Assembly (NCBI GenBank): GCA_027348305.1
Contig: DAIEPS010000095.1
Location: 1 to 6,987 of the forward strand
Direction: 5' to 3'
Length of the DNA: 6,987 nt
Origin: Anaerolineaceae bacterium
GTDB taxonomy: Bacteria > Chloroflexota > Anaerolineae > Anaerolineales > Anaerolineaceae
Part shown: positions 1 to 6,209 of the stretch, piece after piece
Layout of the letters: the number at the start of each line of letters is the position of its first letter
How positions within the stretch are numbered: position 1 is the stretch's first letter
Translations under genes and position numbers: made by a program
The notes under the pieces: model-generated
Seen by the model: the letters and a program-made list of their open reading frames with translations, nothing else
Told to the model about the DNA's origin: nothing
Database searches by the model: none

Positions 1-1360
1 TTCCGTGGACCAAAACATTCGCGGCCTGTTGGTTCAAGCCGACGTCATTTTGGCGTACCTTGACCACGCCGTAAAAATTTCTTTTGATGAATAAATTACC
101 GCCCGATGAAGAAATGATGAAGTAAATGGCCAAGATGACAACCACATCTGCCATTGCCCCGACCCAAAGCCCAACCTTAATCCGGGATGCTTTTTCAGAG
201 CGCGGGTAAACCAACGAGAACAAGATCCAGACAAAGGCCAGGCCGATATACAACTCCCAATAGCCCTTGAAAAGGAAAGGCGCCACCAGGTTCACAAAAA
301 GACCGCCGAGCGCCCCGCCTATGGATCCCATCAGGTAAAAACGCGTGAGATGAGCCGCCCCCGGGCGCAGGGCATACAACTCGCCGTTGCAGATCATGAC
401 GGATACAAACAAGAATAAGTTGTAAATGACGATTTGCACGACGAAATTGGTGAGCGGTTTGAGGATCACCAGGATGCATCCGATCGTGGCGGCAAATAGC
501 AGGGCGATAAACACTTCGCGGCGATACCAGCCCTTATCAGAAAAGGTCAGCACAAATGAAAGCAGGTAGAGAGCGAGGGGGATGACCCAGAGGAAGGGAA
601 TTGCGGCCACTTCCTGGGTGATCTGGCTTGTGACAGCCAGCAGCAATAGGGATGCACAGGCGCTTAATAAGATCCAATAGGTCTGGGTGCTTTTCTTGAG
701 TTTTTTCTCATCCGCTTCGTTGGCGACCTCTTCGCTTTGGATGACCGGTTGTCCCTTTTTGAGAGTCAGGATGGCATTGAATGCGGCCAGGATCGCGAAG
801 AGGATGTATCCACCCGCCCAGATCCATCCCTGCCAGCGAATGGTAAACAGCGGTTCGAAGAATATCGGGAAGGCGATCAGCCCCAGCAGCGACCCTGCAT
901 TGGAGAGGGCATACAACCAGTATGGGGAGCGGCCCGGGTTCTTGCGGCTGAACCACGCCTGCGTCAACGGGCTATTGGTGGATAAGACGAAGAAAGGCAG
1001 GCCGACGCTGATGGTCAGGAGGAAAAAGAGATAGATGATCGGATGGGTATTATTGACGGGTTTAAGCGATGCCCCGGGTGTGATCGGAGAAGGCCATACC
1101 AGCCAGAGGAAGATGAGCAACCCAACAGATGCGACCAGCAAGACCAGGTGCGTGATGGTCTGCTTTTTTGCATTTCTGACGCGCACCAGCCAGTTGGCAT
1201 AAGCATATCCGCCGGTCAGCAAGATTTGGAAAAAGAGCATCGCCGCCGTCCACAACGCGGAAGTGCCGCCGAACCAGGGAAGCAGCATTTTCGAGATCAG
1301 CGGTTGAATTTGGAAGAGCAGGAAAGCAGAAATGAAAATGCAAAGCGCATAAGTGATCAA
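1..1360 (-). CDS. Fused MFS/spermidine synthase-type membrane protein, C-terminus outside window
   Basis: Continuous minus-strand frame of 453 codons without a stop, running off the window at position 1. It is strongly hydrophobic with about ten or more membrane segments. Family landmarks in order are a QPLISKMLLPWFGG segment (about residues 18-32), VGLPFFVLSTNSPLTQAWFS (119-138), ALSNAGSLLG (151-160), IPFLWVIPLALYLLSF (254-269), CNGELYALRP (324-333) and HLTRFYLMGSIGGALGG (337-353). NFYGVVKVR (428-436) and NVLVHG mark the entry into the spermidine-synthase/methyltransferase-like domain, which is mostly missing here. Known family members carry an N-terminal membrane domain and a cytosolic aminopropyltransferase-like domain; the substrate is usually unproven. 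The start is taken as TTG at 1360-1358 because the frame has a stop at 1387-1385 and no ATG or GTG before the conserved region; GGGGA lies about 7 nt upstream. The next in-frame ATG is inside the conserved KMLLPW motif. Family identity is secure, the start is not. Confidence 0.88.
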   Translation of the reverse strand, partial: MITYALCIFISAFLLFQIQPLISKMLLPWFGGTSALWTAAMLFFQILLTGGYAYANWLVRVRNAKKQTITHLVLLVASVGLLIFLWLVWPSPITPGASLKPVNNTHPIIYLFFLLTISVGLPFFVLSTNSPLTQAWFSRKNPGRSPYWLYALSNAGSLLGLIAFPIFFEPLFTIRWQGWIWAGGYILFAILAAFNAILTLKKGQPVIQSEEVANEADEKKLKKSTQTYWILLSACASLLLLAVTSQITQEVAAIPFLWVIPLALYLLSFVLTFSDKGWYRREVFIALLFAATIGCILVILKPLTNFVVQIVIYNLFLFVSVMICNGELYALRPGAAHLTRFYLMGSIGGALGGLFVNLVAPFLFKGYWELYIGLAFVWILFSLVYPRSEKASRIKVGLWVGAMADVVVILAIYFIISSSGGNLFIKRNFYGVVKVRQNDVGLNQQAANVLVHG

Positions 1361-1445
1361 GCGGACATCCCCAGGTTGTTTTTCTCAATTATTTTAGGCA
1401 GACTTATTTTTGAAAGAAATTATTAGATTATTCCTGGTAATGAAC

Positions 1446-2783
1446 TTATTTAGCATTAATGTATTCTGTAATTAATTCCTGGCCGCGATCCAACAAATAA
1501 AAAGGCAAAGAAAGCACCTTGAATTCTTTTTCTGCAAATTTCCAGGTTTCACAATTGAGATCATCCCATGAGACCCTGACCAATATTGCATTTTTATCGC
1601 GGTTTCCCAGGCTGAAAAGGGACTTCATTTTATTAGTGTTACCAGATTTTATTTCTAGACCGACAAACCTTGAGTTTAATTGAAAACAAAAATCAACTTC
1701 AGCAGATCCCTCATCACGATCTAATGACCAATAATTAAGATTCATGGGTTGGGATACACCCCACGCAATCAGAGATTGTCCAACTATTTGCTCCATTAGT
1801 TTCCCACCGTATTCACCTTTTATGAGATCGAAATAAGCTTGATTCGCATGATTTACTATACCAGTATCCAGCCATATCATTTTCTTGGGGCGGTTAAGCT
1901 TTATTGCGATTGGTAATGCTGAAGAATTAGTTGCCGGAATTTGACGTAGTAGCATTGCTTTTTCAATGGTATGAACGGCTTCACTCATCTCTCTTGAACG
2001 AAAATTAGAACCACCAAAACCTTCATACTTAAAAAGGTTACCAGCTAACTTTGGCCCTTGATCTATGACTAATTCGAGAAATTTAATTTGTTCGGTTGAT
2101 TTCGCGTATTTATGTATATCATCAGTAAATGCTATTTGATAACGATTCAGAATTGTCTTGGTTTGATCGTAATTGCCAGTTTCAATGTAACTTTTTACTG
2201 CCTCTGGCATTCCACCAATCAAGATATATTCTTTGTATATGGATGAGATTTGGTCGCCAAAAGAGTATTTCTGACCGAGGGAAATACTTTCAAGTTCATT
2301 TTTTAATGCGGATTTATTACGAGCAGACAGATATTCAAAAAATGTCATGGGTGACAAAAACAGGTAATCTACTCTTCCAACAGGAAAAGACAAATCTTTA
2401 TCTAGCAGAGCTTCAAGAAGCGAACCTGCCGTAATTACATGGAGTTCGGGCTTCTCTTCTGCAAAGAACCTTAATAATTCCAATACATTTTTCGATTCCT
2501 GAATCTCATCAATAAAGAGCAGGGTTGAACCGGGGATTAAGGATTGGTTTAAAAATAGACTAATTCCACGAATAAAATCGTCCACGCTCTTTGCTTGATT
2601 AAAAAGGTCGTAGTGTTCCTTTTTTTCAAGGTTAATCTCAACAAGATTGTGAAAATTTTTTTCCGCGAAATTTCTAACAACACTTGTTTTACCCACCTGT
2701 CTTGCGCCTCTAAGAATTAGCGGTTTACGGTAGGGAGATTCTTTCCATTTAATTAATTCAAGTTCAATAGATCGTGTAAACAT
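1446..2783 (-). CDS. AAA+ ATPase with C-terminal DUF4143 (AAA_14 family)
   Basis: Complete 445-residue protein. The N-terminal P-loop domain has Walker A GARQVGKTS (26-34), Walker B LLFIDEIQ (88-95), a sensor-like ITAGSLLE (117-124) and the family segment FPVGRVDYLFLSPMTFFEYL (133-152). GGMPEAV (190-196) leads into the DUF4143 part. The C-terminal region has EVDF (362-365) followed by LEIKSG (376-381), matching the D...ExK arrangement of the PD-(D/E)XK nuclease fold often seen at the end of this family. These ATPases are widespread, frequently transferred and mostly of unknown function; toxin, defence or nucleic-acid roles are only hypotheses. The gene is single, not overlapped with neighbours, and noticeably AT-rich, which suggests acquisition. 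The start ATG at 2783-2781 sits just before the conserved N-terminus. No Shine-Dalgarno is visible, and a consensus -10 lies only 6 nt upstream, so a leaderless message is possible. Family call is firm; function unknown. Confidence 0.93.
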   Translation of the reverse strand: MFTRSIELELIKWKESPYRKPLILRGARQVGKTSVVRNFAEKNFHNLVEINLEKKEHYDLFNQAKSVDDFIRGISLFLNQSLIPGSTLLFIDEIQESKNVLELLRFFAEEKPELHVITAGSLLEALLDKDLSFPVGRVDYLFLSPMTFFEYLSARNKSALKNELESISLGQKYSFGDQISSIYKEYILIGGMPEAVKSYIETGNYDQTKTILNRYQIAFTDDIHKYAKSTEQIKFLELVIDQGPKLAGNLFKYEGFGGSNFRSREMSEAVHTIEKAMLLRQIPATNSSALPIAIKLNRPKKMIWLDTGIVNHANQAYFDLIKGEYGGKLMEQIVGQSLIAWGVSQPMNLNYWSLDRDEGSAEVDFCFQLNSRFVGLEIKSGNTNKMKSLFSLGNRDKNAILVRVSWDDLNCETWKFAEKEFKVLSLPFYLLDRGQELITEYINAK

Positions 2784-2789
2784 AATGAC

Positions 2790-2795
2790 ATTATA
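2790..2795 (-). promoter_or_regulatory. Candidate -10 box of the DUF4143 ATPase gene
   Basis: On the minus strand this reads TATAAT, a perfect match to the sigma-70 -10 consensus, ending 6 nt before the ATG at 2783. Transcription would then begin at or next to the start codon. I see no good TTGACA-like -35 at 15-19 bp spacing (candidates are CAATAA or AATAAT). The region is AT-rich, so a chance match is possible. Confidence 0.4.
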
Positions 2796-2805
2796 CTACT
2801 TTGAA

Positions 2806-2866
2806 TGTAGCATTATTGTACAATATTAATACAGTTAATGTATTAAAATTGTATAATTTTGTTACA
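2806..2866. repeat. 61-bp AT-rich imperfect palindrome upstream of the ATPase gene
   Basis: Two 28-nt arms, 2806-2833 and 2839-2866, face each other across the 5-nt centre GTTAA. Pairing them by hand gives 23 Watson-Crick pairs, 2 G-T pairs (2810/2862, 2818/2854) and 3 mismatches (2813/2859, 2814/2858, 2825/2847). The inner 8 bp, TTAATACA and TGTATTAA, are perfect. Each arm also carries a smaller symmetric element, ATTGTACAAT (2815-2824) and ATTGTATAAT (2848-2857), placed symmetrically about the centre at 2836. It lies 23 bp before the ATPase start. It may be an operator for a dimeric or tetrameric regulator, a cruciform or hairpin site, or the remnant of a small mobile element. Confidence 0.75.
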
Positions 2867-2920
2867 GCGTTATTGCGTTTCTATTGGAAGATGCTCAACG
2901 GGTCAGCCATGCTTGGTTAG

Positions 2921-3001
2921 CCTCACCCCGATTTACTTGATTTATGAATTGAAATGGTTTTCCCCTCTCCATCTAGGATGGAGAGGGGCGCAGGGGTGAG
3001 G
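2921..3001. repeat. Nested GC-rich palindromic element, REP/MITE-like
   Basis: Outer arms CCTCACCCC (2921-2929) and GGGGTGAGG (2993-3001) are perfect reverse complements. Inside, CCCCTCTCCATC (2962-2973) and GATGGAGAGGGG (2977-2988) form a perfect 12-bp stem with a TAG loop. It lies 17 bp beyond the stop of the ADP-ribosylglycohydrolase gene, a usual position for interspersed palindromic repeats. From memory, similar CCTCACCCC...CCCTCTCC palindromes recur in many bacterial genomes. It may also act as an RNA 3'-end stabiliser for the operon. There is no U-run after the stem on the minus strand, so it is not a classical intrinsic terminator. Confidence 0.75.
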
Positions 3002-3017
3002 TAAGTTGAAAAGTCAA

Positions 3018-3968
3018 TTAAATATCGGTTGGCAAATTGCTCAACTGATCAGCCAGGTCGCAAAAATCCGGGGTGAACCAGATGTGACCGGATTTGAGCG
3101 GATATTCACCGTGCAGCAGGTCTTTCCAGCGGGAGGGGATGCCGGAAAGGCCGTACATGGCGCCGGCAATGGCGCCGGTGACCGAGCCGGTGGTATCTGC
3201 GTCGCTGCCCAAATTCACAGCCTGGACGAGAGCCTCTTCAAAAGATTGGGTGGTGAGGGTGGCCCACAGCGCACTTTCGATGGTGTGCAGCGCCCAGCCG
3301 GTGTTTTTGAGATCGTCCCTTGAACGCATTGGCGCCAGGCTGATGGCCAACGCAAAATCCTCGGTGAGGACGACCTGCCCGGCGCATTCGACGATGGCCG
3401 CGCGCAGGGCAGCTCCCGGTGGGGTGGAATCCCCACGCAGGATCAATTTTCGCAGGATCAGGTTCAAAAGAATGGCCGCGTTGACGGCATCCGGGTTTTT
3501 GTGGGTGATTTCGGATTGCAGACGGGTTTCGGCGACCAGGAGCGCCAGGTTTTGATACCGGGCAATCGCCAGCGGCCAGCAGCGCATGAGCGCGCCGTTG
3601 GGGGCGCTGTCGGGGTTGTCATCACAGACCTTCTGGGCCGCTTCCTGCCAGGGGGTTCCGGCAATGATCAGCCTGAGCACCTTGGCGGTGCTGATGCCCA
3701 CATCCGCGGGGTGGCTCTGATACCAGCCGGCGAATCGACCGGCCAGGTCCTGTCCATCAAGCGGATTGGCGTGCTGAAGGCTATCGGCCAGTGCCAGCGC
3801 CATCTCGGTATCATCCGTGAAGCTGCCGGCGGGCAGCGCCCCGGGGATCATTTCAGTGAGCATGTTATGGGTCGAACTGGGCGGCTGGAACTCCAGCGGC
3901 ATGCCCAGCGCGTCGCCCACGGCGGCGCCAACAGCGATGCCCTGCAGACGGTCAGACAAGTCTTTCAT
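3018..3968 (-). CDS. ADP-ribosylglycohydrolase (DraG/ARH family)
   Basis: 316-residue protein, close to the usual length of the family. It has the N-terminal GIAVGAAVGDALGMPLEF signature (10-27), the metal-binding GSFTDDT motif (48-54, with T51, D52, D53), a conserved PNGALMR segment (123-129), GWALHTIESALW (224-235) and the C-terminal metal-binding NLGSDADTTGSVTGAIAGA (252-270, with D256, D258, T259). Family members use a dinuclear magnesium or manganese site to remove ADP-ribose from modified proteins or to hydrolyse related ADP-ribose compounds; DraG reactivates dinitrogenase reductase. All expected metal ligands are visible, so activity is likely, but the substrate cannot be read from sequence and no nif genes are in view. 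The start ATG (3968-3966) was chosen because AAGGAG lies 4 nt before it and the family homology begins there; the open frame continues upstream only as an overlap of the previous gene. It overlaps the preceding glycosyltransferase by 17 nt and is last in the operon. No signal peptide; cytosolic. Confidence 0.93.
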   Translation of the reverse strand: MKDLSDRLQGIAVGAAVGDALGMPLEFQPPSSTHNMLTEMIPGALPAGSFTDDTEMALALADSLQHANPLDGQDLAGRFAGWYQSHPADVGISTAKVLRLIIAGTPWQEAAQKVCDDNPDSAPNGALMRCWPLAIARYQNLALLVAETRLQSEITHKNPDAVNAAILLNLILRKLILRGDSTPPGAALRAAIVECAGQVVLTEDFALAISLAPMRSRDDLKNTGWALHTIESALWATLTTQSFEEALVQAVNLGSDADTTGSVTGAIAGAMYGLSGIPSRWKDLLHGEYPLKSGHIWFTPDFCDLADQLSNLPTDI

Positions 3969-5121
3969 ATAACTCCTTGACCTTTGCCCTGGCAGCATCA
4001 ATGCCTGCCTTTTCGCGGATGAGCTGTGCGTTTTGTTTGGTGGCTGCGGAGCGTAAATGTGAATCTTTAAGAGCCTTGAGAACAGCTTCAGCCAGGGCGG
4101 CCGGGTCGGCGGGGTCCACCAGCAGGCCGTTCTCGCCGTTCGTGACCCATGCGCGGATGGACTCGATATCCCCGCAGACGGGGAAGCAGCCGAGCGCCAT
4201 AGCTTCCAGCAGCGAGTTGGGGCTGCCATCGTGGGTGCTGTTCGAAACCATCACCTGCGACCTGGCATATTCCCGCCACAGTTCAGGCTGCGAGACGTAC
4301 GGCAGGAAGCGTACGTTCTTCTGAATGCCGAGCTGATCCACCCAACCGAGGGCTTCGGCCTGACCTTCCATGGATGCGCAGACAAACTGCACATCCGGTC
4401 GTTTGGCCAGCACCAGCGGAATAGCCTTGAAAAAGGTGTCGGTTCTGACGTAAGAGCGCAATCCGCGCGGGTTGATGACCTGCGGCGGATCGGTGTGCTC
4501 AATGCCTTTGGTCAGTGCGGTCAATTCGTCCACGTCGGTGCCGCCGTTGCCGGGCACGACCAGGGTTGGTTTCTGAGGGTCATAGCCCCACTCGAGCGCC
4601 AATTTAACATCGCGCTGGGTGTCCGACATCAAGGCGTCCGCGCGCTGCAAGGCGCGACGGGTCATGGTTTCCATCCGACCGGTGGAAGAGGCGTGCAGGG
4701 TGAAGTCGTTGCCCCAGGTGGAGAGTACGAGCGGAATTTCAGGGGGTGTGGCGCTGGCCAGCATGCCTTCAAAAGGGATGCGCAAAGCGTGCACCCATTC
4801 GGGTGTCTCAGTTTTTAAAATATCAAAATAAGTAATAATATGTTGTTGAAGCATCCACGGGCCAAGCAGGTGGCGCATGCGCTGGGCGATGGGTCTAAAG
4901 CGGCTGACCAATTGTTTGATGACGTTTTTGGAACCCGAACCTGCCTGGCTGCCGCCTTGTGAGGCAAAGGCCAACGGCAAGATATATAACTTATTCAAAC
5001 CGTCGATGGGTTCGCAGGGATAGGACGAGATCAAGACCAGTTCATAGTTCAACGGCTTGAGCATGGCGATCCAGCGCCTGGTGATCGGGCTGCGTCCGTC
5101 GGCGATCAATAACAGTTTCAT
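3952..5121 (-). CDS. Glycosyltransferase, GT4-type (GT-B fold)
   Basis: 389-residue protein with two Rossmann-like halves. The N-terminal half begins MKLLLIADGRSPITRRWI, typical of an acceptor-binding GT-B domain, and contains LVLSTWGNDFTLHASS (131-146) and ALMSDTQRD (163-171). LVVPGNGGTD (187-196) marks the link to the donor-binding half, which has NPRGLRSYVRTD (217-228) and HDGSPNSLLEAMALG (297-311). In that last motif the EX7E pair is present as D298 and E306, a conservative change of the first acidic residue. NGLLVDPADPAALAEAVL (331-348) is the usual donor-domain C-terminus. Such enzymes move a sugar from an NDP-sugar to a glycan or lipid acceptor; donor and acceptor are not predictable here. 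No membrane segment or signal peptide, so probably cytosolic or peripheral. The start ATG overlaps the upstream stop in an ATGA; no clear Shine-Dalgarno is visible, so coupling is likely. Confidence 0.93.
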   Translation of the reverse strand: MKLLLIADGRSPITRRWIAMLKPLNYELVLISSYPCEPIDGLNKLYILPLAFASQGGSQAGSGSKNVIKQLVSRFRPIAQRMRHLLGPWMLQQHIITYFDILKTETPEWVHALRIPFEGMLASATPPEIPLVLSTWGNDFTLHASSTGRMETMTRRALQRADALMSDTQRDVKLALEWGYDPQKPTLVVPGNGGTDVDELTALTKGIEHTDPPQVINPRGLRSYVRTDTFFKAIPLVLAKRPDVQFVCASMEGQAEALGWVDQLGIQKNVRFLPYVSQPELWREYARSQVMVSNSTHDGSPNSLLEAMALGCFPVCGDIESIRAWVTNGENGLLVDPADPAALAEAVLKALKDSHLRSAATKQNAQLIREKAGIDAARAKVKELYERLV

Positions 5122-6209
5122 AAGACTGATTTTATCGCTTTCGCAAAAGAATCCACCATGGCTTCTAGGTTGATTTCCTCGGTCACGATGCGGTAGGAGG
5201 CAAGGCCCATTGAGCGTAATTTGTTCACATCCGACAACGCGGAGGTCAACGCCGCGGTCAGGGTTTCAAGGGTAGCGGCGGGCAGCACCACGCCGTTCTC
5301 AGCACGGACGAGTTCGCCCTGGGTGCCATCCGCCTGACCGACGATCACGGGCAGAGCGTGGGACATGGCTTGCTGCACGGCCAGGCCTCCGGTGCCGGGC
5401 AGCACGAATAGATCGGCTGAGTTGAAATACGGCTCGAGTTCCGCGCCGTGTTTGGCGCCCGTGAACAGCGCGGCGGGGAAGGTCTTTTCGGCCAGCGCTT
5501 CAAGGCGGCCGCGGTCAGGGCCGTCCCCGACGATGGTCAGGCTGGGGGTCAGCCTAGCAGGCAGCGCGGCGCAAGCCTGCAGCAGCAGATCAAGATTCTT
5601 GCGTTCCTGCAGGCGCCCGACGAAGAGCAGGTTGGGCTTTCCGCCCTGGAAGTTGTCTGGCCTTTCAGGTGCAATTTGGGTTGGTCGATGGGCCACCGCA
5701 TTGGCAGCCACAAAGATGCGCTGCGCGGGCAGCCCGCAGGCGGCGTACTGTTCCGCGCCGGTTTTGGAATAGGCGATCACGGCATCCAGAGAATTCAAGA
5801 AGCTGTTGCGCAAGAGGCTTTCGGCCTTGCCTGCGGGAGGAGCGCCGAGGCCCCAGCCGATGACCGGCAGACCGCGGTTGTGCATCCACTGCACTGCGGC
5901 GGGGGTCGAAAGATAGCGCGGATTGGATTCCACGATCAATACATTGGGCTGCCAGCGTTCGAGCCAGTTGATGATGCCGCGCTGATAGAGGGCGTAGGTC
6001 TTGCCATTTGAAATATGCAGATTTTGGGCGGGCTGATAATCTCCGTTCTGCAAACCGGGCGCGGTGGAAATGGCTTCTTCAAGGCGGGGTTCTCCGGCGA
6101 ACAGGCTGAAGCCCTGCAGGCAGGATTGGGCCAGTAGATTGAAAAAGGGTGCACGGTATTCAGGGAAGACGCGCTGCTGCAAACCGAGGCGGGCTGAGAT
6201 GACGGTCAT
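5118..6209 (-). CDS. Glycosyltransferase, GT4-type, with degenerate EX7E motif
   Basis: 363-residue GT-B protein. The N-terminus QQRVFPEYRAPFFNLLAQ (11-28) is typical of GT4 proteins acting on surface glycans. AVIAYSKTGAEQY (143-155) and FVAANAV (166-172) lie in the inter-domain region. The donor domain has LLFVGRLQERKNLDLLLQA (194-212), LTIVGDGPDRGRLEALA (224-240) and LFVLPGTGGLAVQQAMSHAL (267-286). At the site of the EX7E motif the residues are G272 and Q280, so both glutamates are absent; the PG-GGLA variant is known in some GT4 subfamilies, where the second position is usually still Glu. Activity is therefore plausible but not assured. The start ATG (6209-6207) overlaps the SbcC stop in an ATGA, with a purine-rich AGGTGGTGG upstream. 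It ends in another ATGA with the next glycosyltransferase. The two adjacent transferases may act in sequence on one glycan. Confidence 0.92.
   Translation of the reverse strand: MTVISARLGLQQRVFPEYRAPFFNLLAQSCLQGFSLFAGEPRLEEAISTAPGLQNGDYQPAQNLHISNGKTYALYQRGIINWLERWQPNVLIVESNPRYLSTPAAVQWMHNRGLPVIGWGLGAPPAGKAESLLRNSFLNSLDAVIAYSKTGAEQYAACGLPAQRIFVAANAVAHRPTQIAPERPDNFQGGKPNLLFVGRLQERKNLDLLLQACAALPARLTPSLTIVGDGPDRGRLEALAEKTFPAALFTGAKHGAELEPYFNSADLFVLPGTGGLAVQQAMSHALPVIVGQADGTQGELVRAENGVVLPAATLETLTAALTSALSDVNKLRSMGLASYRIVTEEINLEAMVDSFAKAIKSVL

Larger units (their letters stand above)
2784..3017. other. Non-coding interval between the glycohydrolase and ATPase genes
   Basis: The 234 bp hold the two palindromic elements and the candidate -10 box listed separately. 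The part nearest the ATPase (about 2784-2880) is AT-rich; the rest is more mixed. I see no coding frame, tRNA or other RNA in it. Confidence 0.7.

Noticed and set aside
1062..1388. Open frame of 108 codons at the 5' side of the membrane protein
   Set aside because: It is a shifted frame over the conserved membrane segments; its composition is not protein-like and the correct frame continues to position 1.
1361..1445. Terminator or small gene between the ATPase and the membrane protein
   Set aside because: AT-rich with short direct similarities only; I could not form a stable stem followed by a T-run, and no frame with a start is longer than a few codons.
1446..2783. ATPase as a proven defence or toxin gene
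   Set aside because: The family is widely distributed with unknown role and no partner gene of a known defence system is nearby.
2962..2988. GC-rich hairpin as intrinsic terminator
   Set aside because: No run of T follows the stem on either strand (AAAA on the minus side, CGCAGGGG on the plus side).
3501..3980. Long plus-strand open frame opposite the glycohydrolase
   Set aside because: Antisense of a GC-rich gene with clear family motifs on the other strand; no recognisable domain. The same applies to plus-strand frames at 4231-4818 and 5448-6011.
3969..4229. 87-codon upstream extension of the glycohydrolase frame
   Set aside because: It overlaps the conserved C-terminal part of the glycosyltransferase in another frame, looks nothing like the family, and a good AAGGAG precedes the ATG at 3968.
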